DNA from: Corynebacterium mycetoides
Lineage (GTDB): Bacteria; Actinomycetota; Actinomycetes; Mycobacteriales; Mycobacteriaceae
NCBI RefSeq assembly: GCF_900103625.1
Contig: NZ_LT629700.1
Coordinates: 1,054,001-1,118,000, forward strand
Direction of reading: 5' to 3'
Length of the DNA stretch: 64,000 nt
Position numbers and translations under genes: made by a program
In this document: positions 1 through 7,841 of the stretch, one piece after another
Layout: each line of letters starts with the position of its first letter
How positions within the stretch are numbered: the stretch's first letter is position 1
The notes under the pieces: model-generated
What the model saw: the letters and a program-made list of their open reading frames with translations, nothing else
Database searches by the model: none
What the model was told of the DNA's origin: nothing

Positions 1-1301
1 TCACCCGGGTTCGGCCAGCCCACCCAACCCGCGAGCCGGCGCGCGTACTCCGTCTGGAGCACCGGGTCCGTAATCTCCGCCACCACCGGAACGGTGCGCC
101 GCAGCGCCTGCAACCGGCCCTCGGCGGTGTCCAGGGAGTACGCGCTCAGCAGGGACTGCAGGACGAACTCGTACATGGGCACGCGGCTGGCCACCAGATC
201 CCGCACCGCGGCATCTCCCCTGGCCAGGCGCAGGTCGCACGGGTCCATCCCCTCCGGGGCCACGGACACGAAGCTCTGGCCCGTGAACGCCTGGTCCCCC
301 TCGAACGCGCGCATCGCGGCCTTCTGGCCCGCCTCGTCGCCGTCGAAGGTGTAAATCAGCTCGCCGCGGAAGTAGCTGTCATCCAGCATCAGCCGCCGGA
401 TGACCGCCATGTGATCCTTGCCGAACGCCGTCCCGCACGACGCCACCGCCGTCTTCACCCCGGCCGCGTGCATCGCCATTACATCCGTGTACCCCTCAAC
501 CACCACCGCCTGGTGGCCCTCCGCAATGTGCTTCTTCGCCAAATCCAAGCCGAAGAGCACCTTCGACTTGTGGTAGAGCAGCGTGTCCTGGGTATTCATG
601 TACTTACCCATCGGATCATCGTCGAACAATTTGCGCGCGCCGAAACCAATCACGTTGCCGGCGACGTCCTTGATCGGCCAAATCAGCCGGCGTCGGAATT
701 TGTCAATGGGGCCGCGCCGGCCAAGCGTCGATAAGCCTGCATCCTGCAACTCCTGCACATCAAACCCCTTGCGGAGCAGGTGCTTCGTCAACGTGTCCCA
801 CCCATCCGGCGCGTACCCGCACTCGAAGTGGTAGATCGTCTCCTTGTCGAAGCCGCGGTCCAGCAAGAACTGGCGGCCCACCTCCGCCGCCGGAGTCTCC
901 AGCTGCTCGCGGTAGAACTCGTGCGCCGCCTTATTCGCGGCCAAAAGCCGCGCCCGCGTGCCCGGCTTGACATCGCGCGCGCCCGTCGAACCACCCTGAT
1001 AATTGATGTGGTAGCCGATCTGCTCCGCCACCGCCTCCACGGCCTCCGGGAACGTCAGCTGCTCCATCTCCATCAGGAAGGAGAAAACGTCGCCGCCCTT
1101 GCCCGTGGAAAAACAGTGGTAGTAACCGCGCGCCGGGCGGACGTGGAACGACGGCGTCTTCTCATCCTTGAACGGGCTCAAACCCTTCAGCGAATCATGG
1201 CCGGCGGGCTTGAGCTGCACGTATTCGCCCACAATGTCCTCGATCGGGGCGCGCTCGCGGATAGCCTGAATGTCACTATCCGGAATCCTGCCCTTCGCCA
1301 T
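1..1301 (-). CDS. dnaG: DNA primase DnaG, copy 1 (partial, runs off the left edge)
   Basis: DnaG makes the RNA primers for chromosome replication at the fork. The minus-strand frame is open from the ATG at 1301 to the window edge, giving 433 codons without a stop. It starts MAKGRIPDSDI and carries the CHC2 zinc-binding region, the basic RRRGPIDKFRRR-type stretch and the TOPRIM motifs (VVEGYTDVMA, and TFDGDEAGQKA for the DxD). The protein aligns almost continuously with the complete dnaG at 28416-30353, with mostly conservative changes. At DNA level many third positions differ. The start matches that of the second copy. The C-terminal helicase-interaction domain lies outside the window, so I cannot tell whether this copy is complete. 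The divergent gene is an RNase, as in copy 2. Confidence 0.93.
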   Translation of the reverse strand, partial: MAKGRIPDSDIQAIRERAPIEDIVGEYVQLKPAGHDSLKGLSPFKDEKTPSFHVRPARGYYHCFSTGKGGDVFSFLMEMEQLTFPEAVEAVAEQIGYHINYQGGSTGARDVKPGTRARLLAANKAAHEFYREQLETPAAEVGRQFLLDRGFDKETIYHFECGYAPDGWDTLTKHLLRKGFDVQELQDAGLSTLGRRGPIDKFRRRLIWPIKDVAGNVIGFGARKLFDDDPMGKYMNTQDTLLYHKSKVLFGLDLAKKHIAEGHQAVVVEGYTDVMAMHAAGVKTAVASCGTAFGKDHMAVIRRLMLDDSYFRGELIYTFDGDEAGQKAAMRAFEGDQAFTGQSFVSVAPEGMDPCDLRLARGDAAVRDLVASRVPMYEFVLQSLLSAYSLDTAEGRLQALRRTVPVVAEITDPVLQTEYARRLAGWVGWPNPG

Positions 1302-1337
1302 GCGCTCATCATAGCCACGCGCGCGACATGTGCGACA

Positions 1338-1760
1338 ATGCTGCGCATGGGAGGAACGTCAGGGCTGAACAACCGCTACCTCGGGGTGCTGCTCATCGGG
1401 CTCGTCGGGGCGTCGCTAAGCCTGTTCGGGTACCGGAACTACGCGGAAGGCGGGCCCACCGGCGTCCCCTTCTGCGCGCCCTCTGACGTTCCCGCGCAGG
1501 CCTGGGACACCATCGAGCTTGTCGAACAGGACGGGCCCTACCTCCACCCGGAAACCGACGACAAGCGATTCGGCAACTACGAGGGCGTGCTCCCCGACGA
1601 GGAACTCGGCTACTACCGCGAATACACCGTGGAGACGCCCGGGCTGGGGCACCGCGGCGAACGGCGCATCGTCACCGGCGGGGGCGACGACGGGGAAGTC
1701 GACGAATGGTACTACACCGGCGACCACTACGAAAGCTTCTGCGAGGTCCCCGGCGTGTAA
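1338..1760 (+). CDS. Membrane-anchored or secreted guanyl-specific RNase, RNase Sa/T1 family (no adjacent inhibitor)
   Basis: This predicted 140-residue protein has one N-terminal hydrophobic segment (about residues 14-31), which is a signal or anchor, followed by a microbial ribonuclease domain. The catalytic triad of RNase Sa is recognisable: Glu95 in YREYTVETPG, Arg110 in ERRIVTGG and His130 in YTGDHYESF. Cys46 and Cys135 sit where the RNase Sa disulfide lies. Such enzymes cleave RNA 3' of guanosine. It is divergent from dnaG copy 1 with a 36-bp gap. A close paralogue at 30396-30839 is followed by a barstar gene; here nothing barstar-like follows. The start is uncertain: ATG 1338 and ATG 1347 are both possible, and neither has a clear ribosome-binding site. 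Confidence 0.85.
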   Translation: MLRMGGTSGLNNRYLGVLLIGLVGASLSLFGYRNYAEGGPTGVPFCAPSDVPAQAWDTIELVEQDGPYLHPETDDKRFGNYEGVLPDEELGYYREYTVETPGLGHRGERRIVTGGGDDGEVDEWYYTGDHYESFCEVPGV

Positions 1761-1778
1761 CTGCGGACAACGCGGGGG

Positions 1779-1787
1779 TTATCCACA
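1779..1787 (+). promoter_or_regulatory. Perfect DnaA-box sequence
   Basis: TTATCCACA matches the strict DnaA-box consensus. It lies in the short gap between the orphan RNase gene and the AbiEi/DUF559-type gene, near dnaG copy 1. Only one perfect box was seen and there is no AT-rich unwinding element nearby, so it is not an origin. It may be a chance match or a DnaA-titrating or regulatory site. Confidence 0.35.
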
Positions 1788-1838
1788 GGCTCTCGTCTAT
1801 GGCGCCCGGCTCCTGTCTTCGTGTGCGAGAGTGCCCGC

Positions 1839-2723
1839 ATGGGGGATTTCATGTACGCGTCGGAACTCGTTCGGGCGGCTCGCGCGATGGACGCCGAGCG
1901 GCTGGGCCACGACCACATCCGGCTGGCGGGGGACTACTTCTACCCGCTCGAACAATTCGCGCGCCTGCGCACATACGAGCAGCAGCGCCTCGTGGTGCTC
2001 GCCGCCGGGCTGCGTGCGCGCAAAGCCGTCCTGACCGGGAAATCCGCCGCCCGACTCCTCGGCGGCTGGGCGATGCTCACCGAGCAGCCGGAACCCGTCG
2101 AACTGGCCCTGTGCTCGCGCACCGCACCGCCGCGGTCCAAGACTCCCGTGGGCACCGTGTACCGCCGGGTGCCCCTTCGCGACGACGAAATCCTCGACGC
2201 TTACGGAGCACGATGCACCACCCCGCTGCGGACCACCTTCGATGTCGCCGCGCGTCACGGATTCCGCGAAGGGCTCGTCTGCGCCGACTGGGCGTTGTCG
2301 CAGGCGGGCGTGCGGCTCGCTGACATGCACCGCGAACTCTCCTGTTCCCGTCGCTTCGTTGGAATCGGAACTGTGCGCCGCGTACTAGAGCACGCCACCG
2401 GGATGTCGGAGTCGCCCTACGAAAGCTGGTTCCGCGCTGTGCTCATTGAGCGCCGGATTCCTTTCACGTTCCAGCCCAGCATCGGCAAGTTTCGCCCCGA
2501 CTTCCTTATCAAAGACCTGGTGGCGGTGGAAATCGACGGCAACTCCAAATACGCCGGGCGCGCCGAGGAGGAGCTGCTGCGCGAGAAACGCCGGCAGGAC
2601 GCGCTGACCAACATGGGATTCGTCTTCGCCCGGTTCTCGCCGCTGGAGATTGTGCGTGAGGACGAAAGGGTGATCCGGACGATTCTGCAGTTGGTGGAGA
2701 ACCGTGGGCGGCCGCTTGGGTAG
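1839..2723 (+). CDS. AbiEi-like / DUF559 (PD-(D/E)XK nuclease-fold) protein
   Basis: This 294-residue protein has two parts. The first (about residues 10-185) resembles the AbiEi type of transcriptional-regulator or antitoxin-like protein, with RKAVLTGKSAARLLGG and PLRTTFDVA. The second (about 190-290) resembles DUF559/Vsr-like endonuclease domains, with Glu195 (SPYESWFR), Asp221 (RPDFLI), Glu231-x-Asp233 (VEIDG) and Lys237. That residue set is compatible with an active PD-(D/E)XK site. Such proteins are common and scattered in actinobacteria; their true role is unproven. I chose ATG 1839; ATG 1851, preceded by a G-rich stretch, is an alternative. A relative with a degraded nuclease half occupies the matching place at 31325-32275. 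Confidence 0.7.
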   Translation: MGDFMYASELVRAARAMDAERLGHDHIRLAGDYFYPLEQFARLRTYEQQRLVVLAAGLRARKAVLTGKSAARLLGGWAMLTEQPEPVELALCSRTAPPRSKTPVGTVYRRVPLRDDEILDAYGARCTTPLRTTFDVAARHGFREGLVCADWALSQAGVRLADMHRELSCSRRFVGIGTVRRVLEHATGMSESPYESWFRAVLIERRIPFTFQPSIGKFRPDFLIKDLVAVEIDGNSKYAGRAEEELLREKRRQDALTNMGFVFARFSPLEIVREDERVIRTILQLVENRGRPLG

Positions 2724-3080
2724 GTGTTGGGGGTTTGAAGTGTCCTGGTGTTCGTGTTCTGGTGTGCGTGTTTGACCGGAACGGGTTTAGGAGGCCGGTT
2801 TCGGAGGGTCTTGCTGCTTCCGGTCGAACAGGGCGCCGTGTGCGGCGGTGCGTGTTCGACCGGAACTGGTTTGGGAGGACGTTTTCGGAGGCGCTGGCCG
2901 CTTCCGGTCGAACAGGGCGTGGCGTGGCGGCCGCGAGCGGGGGTGCGGCGGTGCGTGTTCGACCGGAACCGCTGCCAGGAGCCAGTTTCGGGGGCTGAAG
3001 CGTCCTGGTTTTCGTTCCGCTTATTGAACGCCCAACGGGTGGGGGCCCGACCCCTGGAAAGTGGACACAGGGAATTGAAC
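2724..3080. repeat. Imperfect tandem repeat array of 12-bp inverted repeats
   Basis: No convincing gene is present. About 84-bp units repeat around 2765-2845, 2848-2930 and a partial third at 2950-3000. Each full unit contains an inverted repeat whose arms are GTTYGACCGGAA and TTCCGGTCGAAC: 2770-2781 with 2818-2829, and 2854-2865 with 2902-2913. The third unit keeps only the left arm (2957-2968). The array is bracketed by similar sequences containing GTCCTGGT (about 2741-2748 and 3002-3009). From about 3050 the sequence becomes the end of the IS3-family remnant (GGAAAGTGGACAC). Confidence 0.75.
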
Positions 3081-3328
3081 TTATGCGGTCAAGGTGAGTT
3101 TACCGCAGGTGCGGTTTTCGAACTCGAGGGGCGACAGATAATCGCACCATGAGTGTCTGCGCTTCTGGTTGTAGCGCACACACCACGCGAAGACGTCCCG
3201 TCTTGCGTGCAGCAGTGAGTCGAAGCATTTCCGGTTTTGCAGCACCTCGCGTTTCAATGTCGCGTTGAACGACTCCGCTAGCGCGTTGTCTGCGCTGGTT
3301 CCCACCGCTCCCATCGATTGGGTCACCA
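3081..3328 (-). pseudogene. IS3-family transposase, C-terminal remnant
   Basis: The minus-strand frame gives the end of an IS3-family integrase-core (rve) transposase: TQSMGAVGTSADNALAESF, then TLKREVLQ and YNQKRRHSW. The final catalytic Glu lies in the ALAESF stretch. The N-terminal two thirds, including OrfA and the first catalytic Asp residues, are missing. The frame is cut at 3328 by an IS256-family insertion and resumes for about 15 codons at 4769-4815. It cannot be an active transposase. The nearby GGAAAGTGGACAC at about 3055-3067 is probably one terminal repeat of the element. Confidence 0.85.
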
Positions 3329-4768
3329 GAGGGTGTCAGATGGTTTGTGTGTGAGGGATTCCCCTCACACACAAGGAGATGAACCAGAATGACTACCGTG
3401 GCACGACGAAACCCAGAGGACTCCGCAAAGATCAAAGCGATCGAGGAAAAGCTCCTCGCCAATCCTGAGATGGCGAAGCTGATCGACGAGCTCGGCACCT
3501 CCACCACGGATGCCAACGATCTCGTCCGGGGCCTGCTCCAGGCCTCGATCAACCGGGGCCTCAACGCCGAGATGGATGCCCACCTCGGCTACCAGCACGG
3601 CGACCGGAACAGCAAGGAAGCCGCTGGTCAGAACAATTCCCGTAACGGTTCCTACCCCAAGCGGGTCGATTCGAACTACGGACCGGTCGATGTCGCTGTT
3701 CCCCGGGACCGTGACGGATCCTTCCTGCCGACAATGGTGCCCAAAGGATCCCGCCGGCTGACCGACGTCGACGACATGATCATCAGTCTCTATGCCGGTG
3801 GCATGACCGTCCGAGACATCCAGCACCACATGGCCACCGCCATGGGCGTGGACATCTCCCATGAAACAATCTCCGCGATCACCGATGCGGTCCTCGAGGA
3901 GGTCATGATCTGGCAGAACCGCCAACTTGATGAGTTCTACCCCGTGGTCTTCCTCGATGCGTTACGGATCAAAGTCCGTGACGGGGGCCGGGTGGTCAAC
4001 AAATCCGCGTACCTGGCTATCGGGGTGGACATGGAGGGGATCAAACACATCCTGGGTATCTGGCTGGCTAAAGAGGAAGGAGCCTCGTTCTGGGCGCAGG
4101 TGTGTGCCAACCTCGCTACCCGCGGAGTGCACGATGTGTTCATCGTGTGCTGTGACGGGCTCAAGGGTCTGCCGGAGGCTGTGGAAGCCACCTGGCCGGA
4201 TTCGATGGTCCAGACCTGTGTCGTCCACCTGATCAGGGCAGCAAACCGGTGGGTGGCCTATGGAGATCGTAAGGCGGTGTCCGCCGAGTTGAAGAAGATC
4301 TACACCGCCCCCACCGAGCAAACCGCTCTGGCGGCGTTGACGGAGTTCGAGGCCTCCGAGCTGGGGGAAAAGTATCCGCAGTCAGTCAAGGTGTGGCGCG
4401 ATGCGTGGGACCGGTTCATCCCGTTCCTGGAGTTCCCACCGATGGCTAGGAAGGTGATCTACACCACGAACTCGATTGAGTCGATGAACAACGAGCTGCG
4501 TAAAGCCACCCGGAATCGGGTGCAGTTCACCAACGATGAGTCTGCGATCAAAACCTTGTGGTTGATGATCTGCAACATTGAGGACAAACGGGCCGCCAAG
4601 CGTGCTAAGCAGGGCAAACGGGTCGCGGCGACCAGCGGCCGGCTGATCGAGGGCAGTCGGGTGACGAACTGGAAGCAGGCCATCAACCAGATGTCTGTGG
4701 CTTACCCTGACCGCTTCGAGCCCTACCTCTAATAATCACGCCCCACACACAAACAACTTGACACCCTC
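3329..4768. mobile_element. IS256-family insertion sequence (element A), apparently intact
   Basis: The ends are inverted repeats starting GAGGGTGTCA. The left end reads GAGGGTGTCAGATGGTTTGT from 3329, and the complement of the right end (to 4768) reads GAGGGTGTCAAGTTGTTTGT. The flanks are GGTCACCA on the left and GGTCACCC on the right, a near-perfect 8-bp target duplication as expected for IS256. The element splits an IS3-family remnant whose reading frame continues on both sides, so the order of events is readable. Confidence 0.85.
3389..4732 (+). CDS. IS256-family transposase (element A)
   Basis: This full-length 447-residue mutator-type (IS256) transposase has the DDE catalytic core: VFLDALRIKVRDGGRV (first Asp), VCCDGLKGLPEAV (second Asp) and the C-terminal TTNSIESMNNELRK region (Glu). 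The signature zinc/helical C-terminal part follows. A strong ribosome-binding site (AAGGAG, about 11 bases before the ATG) precedes the start. The gene fills the element between the terminal repeats and appears undamaged, so it may be active. Confidence 0.95.
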   Translation: MTTVARRNPEDSAKIKAIEEKLLANPEMAKLIDELGTSTTDANDLVRGLLQASINRGLNAEMDAHLGYQHGDRNSKEAAGQNNSRNGSYPKRVDSNYGPVDVAVPRDRDGSFLPTMVPKGSRRLTDVDDMIISLYAGGMTVRDIQHHMATAMGVDISHETISAITDAVLEEVMIWQNRQLDEFYPVVFLDALRIKVRDGGRVVNKSAYLAIGVDMEGIKHILGIWLAKEEGASFWAQVCANLATRGVHDVFIVCCDGLKGLPEAVEATWPDSMVQTCVVHLIRAANRWVAYGDRKAVSAELKKIYTAPTEQTALAALTEFEASELGEKYPQSVKVWRDAWDRFIPFLEFPPMARKVIYTTNSIESMNNELRKATRNRVQFTNDESAIKTLWLMICNIEDKRAAKRAKQGKRVAATSGRLIEGSRVTNWKQAINQMSVAYPDRFEPYL

Positions 4769-4815
4769 GGTCACCCCTAGCATCGTGCATCGTGAGCTAA
4801 ATGCCTTCGAGGTGG
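4769..4815 (-). pseudogene. IS3-family transposase remnant, upstream fragment
   Basis: On the minus strand this reads approximately TSKAFSSRCTMLGV, which joins in frame to TQSMGAVGTSADN at 3328 when the IS256 element and one copy of the duplication are removed. SKAF followed by GVTQSMG is the usual order in IS3-family integrase cores. Similarity ends near the second IS256 element at 4820, which probably truncated the fragment. Confidence 0.65.
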
Positions 4816-4819
4816 TCAA

Positions 4820-6230
4820 GTCCCGTGTAGTGGTGTAGCCGTCTAGCTTTCGGCTCGGTATGTAGTTCGGGGTTGTGGTTAGGCGGTTAGCTGGTGATGG
4901 TCACCATGGTCGTCTCCTGTGGGGTGCATGAGTTGTTTGGTGTGTTCGAGTGCGGACAGTGACATGTAGCGTTTTTGCTGGATCCAATCGTCGTGTTGCT
5001 CGGCAAGAACCGCCCCGACAAGCCGGATGATGGATTCGCGGTTCGGGAAGATGCCCACGACATCGGTGCGCCGGCGGATTTCCCGGTTTAACCGCTCGGT
5101 GGGGTTGTTCGACCACACCTTCGTCCACACTGGTTTCGGCGCTGCGGTAAACGCCAACACCTCATCGAGTGATTCCTCTAGATAGGCAGCGACCTGCGGG
5201 AATTTCGGTTCCAACAGGTCAACTACCTCACGGGCTTGTCCCCAGGTGGATGCGGCATCGGGTTGCTGGAAGATTGTCTGGAACATCGCAGAGACCATCG
5301 GCCATTGTGTTTTCGGGACTTTCTCGTAGAGGTTCTTCGCGAAATGAGTGCGGCACCGCTGCCACGACGCATCAGGCAGCACTTCGGAGATAGCGTGCTG
5401 AATACCTTCATGGGCGTCACTGGTGACTAAGAAGACGCCGCGAAGCCCGCGGGCTTTTAGATCTTGGAAGAAGCCTTTCCACGACGCGTTGGATTCCGCG
5501 GTGGCGACATGCATGCCGAGCATTTCGCGGTACCCGTCGGCGTTGACCCCGGTGGCAAGCAGTACGGAGCATTTGACCACACGCCCGCCTTCACGGACTT
5601 TGATCGTCAACGCGTCACACGACAGGTAGGCGTACCCGCCGGGATCAAGCGGGCGGTTTTTGAAATCTGTGACCATCTCGTCGAGTTCTTCCGACATGCG
5701 CGAGACTTGAGATTTCGACATATTGACAATCCCAAGTGTTGCCACCAGGTCATTCATCCTGCGGGTGGAAACCCCTTTGAGGTAGCAGGTCGCGATCACA
5801 GTCGATAAGGCGCGCTCGGCCCGTGAGCGGCGCTCTAACAGCCAGTCCGGGAAGAACGCTCCGTGGCGCAGTTTCGGCACCGCCACATCGATCGTGCCCA
5901 CACGGGTATCAAGGTCGCGGTGACGGTACCCGTTGCGGTGGTTGACCCGCTCGGCAGAAGCGACACCATATTCAGCCCCGCAAACGGTGTCAGCTTGGGC
6001 GGAGAGGATCTGGTTGATAAACCCTTGCAGCATCTGCCGCATCAGATCCGGGGAGGCCTGTGCCAGCAGATCGTCCAGATAGGTTGCAGGGTCGATAGAA
6101 TGCGGAGCAGCGGTCATCGTCATGTGCCTTTCGGTGAGATGTGGTAGTTGAGTCGAAAGGTTACTGACGATGGCCGCCCCTATATCTGCCAGGGCCCACC
6201 ATCAGCAAGCGTTACACCACACTAAGGGAC
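4820..6230. mobile_element. IS256-family insertion sequence (element B)
   Basis: Imperfect terminal inverted repeats bound the element: GTCCCGTGTAGTGGTGTAG from 4820, and the complement of 6212-6230, which reads GTCCCTTAGTGTGGTGTAA. No matching 8-bp duplication is evident at the two flanks, so one side may have been rearranged by the adjacent insertions. The element is distinct from element A. Confidence 0.8.
4879..6123 (-). CDS. IS256-family transposase (element B)
   Basis: This complete 414-residue mutator-family transposase is only distantly related to that of element A. The DDE core is visible: LSCDALTIKVREGGRV, LVTSDAHEGIQHAI and the WSNNPTERLNREIRRR region. The N-terminal part carries the family pattern NHRNGYRHRDLDTRVGTI. 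Start at 6123 (MTMTAAP) or two codons later. AAAGG lies 3 bases before the first ATG and 9 before the second, favouring the second. No frameshift is seen, so it may be active. Confidence 0.95.
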   Translation of the reverse strand: MTMTAAPHSIDPATYLDDLLAQASPDLMRQMLQGFINQILSAQADTVCGAEYGVASAERVNHRNGYRHRDLDTRVGTIDVAVPKLRHGAFFPDWLLERRSRAERALSTVIATCYLKGVSTRRMNDLVATLGIVNMSKSQVSRMSEELDEMVTDFKNRPLDPGGYAYLSCDALTIKVREGGRVVKCSVLLATGVNADGYREMLGMHVATAESNASWKGFFQDLKARGLRGVFLVTSDAHEGIQHAISEVLPDASWQRCRTHFAKNLYEKVPKTQWPMVSAMFQTIFQQPDAASTWGQAREVVDLLEPKFPQVAAYLEESLDEVLAFTAAPKPVWTKVWSNNPTERLNREIRRRTDVVGIFPNRESIIRLVGAVLAEQHDDWIQQKRYMSLSALEHTKQLMHPTGDDHGDHHQLTA

Positions 6231-6245
6231 ACTGATAATGGGAGT

Positions 6246-6345
6246 GCGGGACAAGAACCATCCGGAATGACCCACTAACGGACTGGCCACAATCTGATTG
6301 TGTGCTTTCGTTGCGATCTGTCTTCCGGGCTGGTTCTCGCCCCGC
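6246..6345 (+). ncRNA. Candidate IS110 bridge RNA region
   Basis: The region upstream of the transposase folds on paper. GCGGG-ACA-AGAACC (6246-6259) pairs with GGTTCT-CGC-CCCGC (6332-6345), eleven pairs around a 3x3 internal loop. An inner perfect hairpin is CACAATC-T-GATTGTG (6288-6302). IS110-group elements encode a bridge RNA in this 5' non-coding end that guides target and donor choice. That this stretch is such an RNA is inference from position and structure; the exact ends and the promoter are not known. Confidence 0.45.
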
Positions 6346-6507
6346 ACCGCGATCCGGCGATTCGGTCATGACCTCATAGGAGCGTGACCTCTCACCGTGA
6401 GCACCCCGGCAGGTGCCATAGTAGTAGTCCCATCAGTGTCCTGTCTGCTCGAACCCTCGGATCAGCGGCTACCTTCATCACTTCCCTATGCGAAAGCGTT
6501 GACAGCC

Positions 6508-7737
6508 ATGACCACAGACATCGACCTCTCCGCAAGCCCCGTCGCCGGGGTCGACACCCACACCGACACCCACACCGTTGCCGCGGTGACCCCAACCGGC
6601 CGGCACCTGGCCACCGAAACCTTCCCCACCACCAGGCCCGGCTACACACACCTCGCCGAGTTCCTCAGCAAGCACGGTGTCGGCGCCGTCGGAGTAGAAG
6701 GAACCAACTCCTTCGGTGCCGGATTAACCCGGCACCTCATAGACCGTGGCTACACGGTCGTTGAAGTCCTGCGCCCGGCCCGCAGCATTCGACGCCGGGA
6801 CGGGAAATCAGATCCGGTGGATGCCCTTGCCGCCGCGCGACAGGTCCTGACCGGGGAAGGGCTGAGCACGCCTAAAGATTCCACGGGCCCGGTGGAGTCG
6901 TTACGAGCGTTACAGATCACCCGGAAACAGCTGGTGTCCACCACCGCGAAACTCATCACAACGATGAAGTCGTTGCTGGTCACAGCCCCTGATGACATCC
7001 GCACCCGCTACGCCACGATGACCAACCACGCTCTGGTCAACGCGTTGGTGTACTGCCGACCGTCGTCGGATGTTACTGATCCGCGAAATGGTGTGCTGAC
7101 CAGCCTGAAGATTCTGGCCACGACCTACCGCGCATTGCGGGTGCAGTGCGATGAGCTGGAAACCCGGATCGCTGCCCTGGTGTCAGTGATCAATCCCCAT
7201 GTCAGCAACATCGTGGGATGTGGGGCTCTTGTTTCCGCTGATCTGCTGATCAGCATCGGCGATAATCCGGAGCGCATCCACTCCGAAGCAGCGCTGGCGC
7301 ACTTATGTGGAGTGGCTCCACTGCCGGCAAGCTCTGGGCGAACCAACCGGCACCGGCTCAATCGTGGTGGTGACCGGCGGGCGAACTCAGCGTTGTACCG
7401 AATCGCTATGGTGAGGATGAAGTGTGACCAGCGCACCAGGGAGTACGTCGCCCGGCGTACCGAGGAGGGGTTGTCGAAAAGGGAGATTATTCGCTGCCTG
7501 AAGCGCGCGATCGTCCGGGAGATCTACCGGGTCATATGCACCAGGCGCAGTACGTCACAGCCCAGGGATCTTCGTCGGGATGAGTTGAAAGAACTGCGTA
7601 TCGCGAAGCATCTCACCCAGGTGGTTGTAGCGAAGCATTTGGGGTGTGCCCCGGCGAGGATCAGTGACATCGAGACTGGAAAACGCCCGTTGACGGAATT
7701 AGCATCGGCCTACGAAAAATTTCTGAAAAGCGCTTGA
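6508..7737 (+). CDS. IS110-family DEDD transposase with C-terminal helix-turn-helix
   Basis: This 409-residue recombinase has the N-terminal RuvC-like DEDD domain (VAGVDTHTDTHTVAAV near residues 14-29; EGTNSFG; DGKSDPVDALAA). The C-terminal Tnp2 domain carries the serine region (GVAPLPASSGRTNRHRLNRGGDRRANSAL). After the usual family end comes an extra segment of about 50 residues, LRRDELKELRIAKHLTQ to LTELASAYEKF. This looks like an XRE-type helix-turn-helix (LTQVVVAKHLGCAPARISDIE). The start is ATG 6508 (MTTDIDL). An in-frame upstream reading to 6397 exists but would run through the probable regulatory stretch. Confidence 0.9.
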   Translation: MTTDIDLSASPVAGVDTHTDTHTVAAVTPTGRHLATETFPTTRPGYTHLAEFLSKHGVGAVGVEGTNSFGAGLTRHLIDRGYTVVEVLRPARSIRRRDGKSDPVDALAAARQVLTGEGLSTPKDSTGPVESLRALQITRKQLVSTTAKLITTMKSLLVTAPDDIRTRYATMTNHALVNALVYCRPSSDVTDPRNGVLTSLKILATTYRALRVQCDELETRIAALVSVINPHVSNIVGCGALVSADLLISIGDNPERIHSEAALAHLCGVAPLPASSGRTNRHRLNRGGDRRANSALYRIAMVRMKCDQRTREYVARRTEEGLSKREIIRCLKRAIVREIYRVICTRRSTSQPRDLRRDELKELRIAKHLTQVVVAKHLGCAPARISDIETGKRPLTELASAYEKFLKSA

Positions 7738-7841
7738 CACAATATAGGAGCATCGCAACCCTCCGCGGAGGCCGGCCTGCCGGAGGCCCGCAACATTCTG
7801 CCGGCACTGTCTTCGCAGTAGAGCCCCTTCGCTTATCGACG

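Larger units (their letters stand above)
6240..7755. mobile_element. IS110-family insertion sequence (ends approximate)
   Basis: The element is defined by its DEDD transposase gene and the structured non-coding stretch on its 5' side. IS110 elements lack terminal inverted repeats, so the ends cannot be fixed by eye. ATAGGAGC occurs at 6376-6383 and again at 7744-7751 and may mark recombination-related sequence. The left end lies between the IS256 element B end (6230) and about 6376; the right end is just after the transposase stop. Confidence 0.55.

Noticed and set aside
1-240. Apparent stop of dnaG copy 1 at the window start
   Set aside because: The TGA belongs to another frame. The primase frame (GWVGWPNPG) is still open at the edge, so there is no evidence of truncation.
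2765-3009. CRISPR-like array
   Set aside because: Only two to three units, of uneven spacing, with internal palindromes and no cas genes. It is a hairpin repeat rather than a repeat-spacer array.
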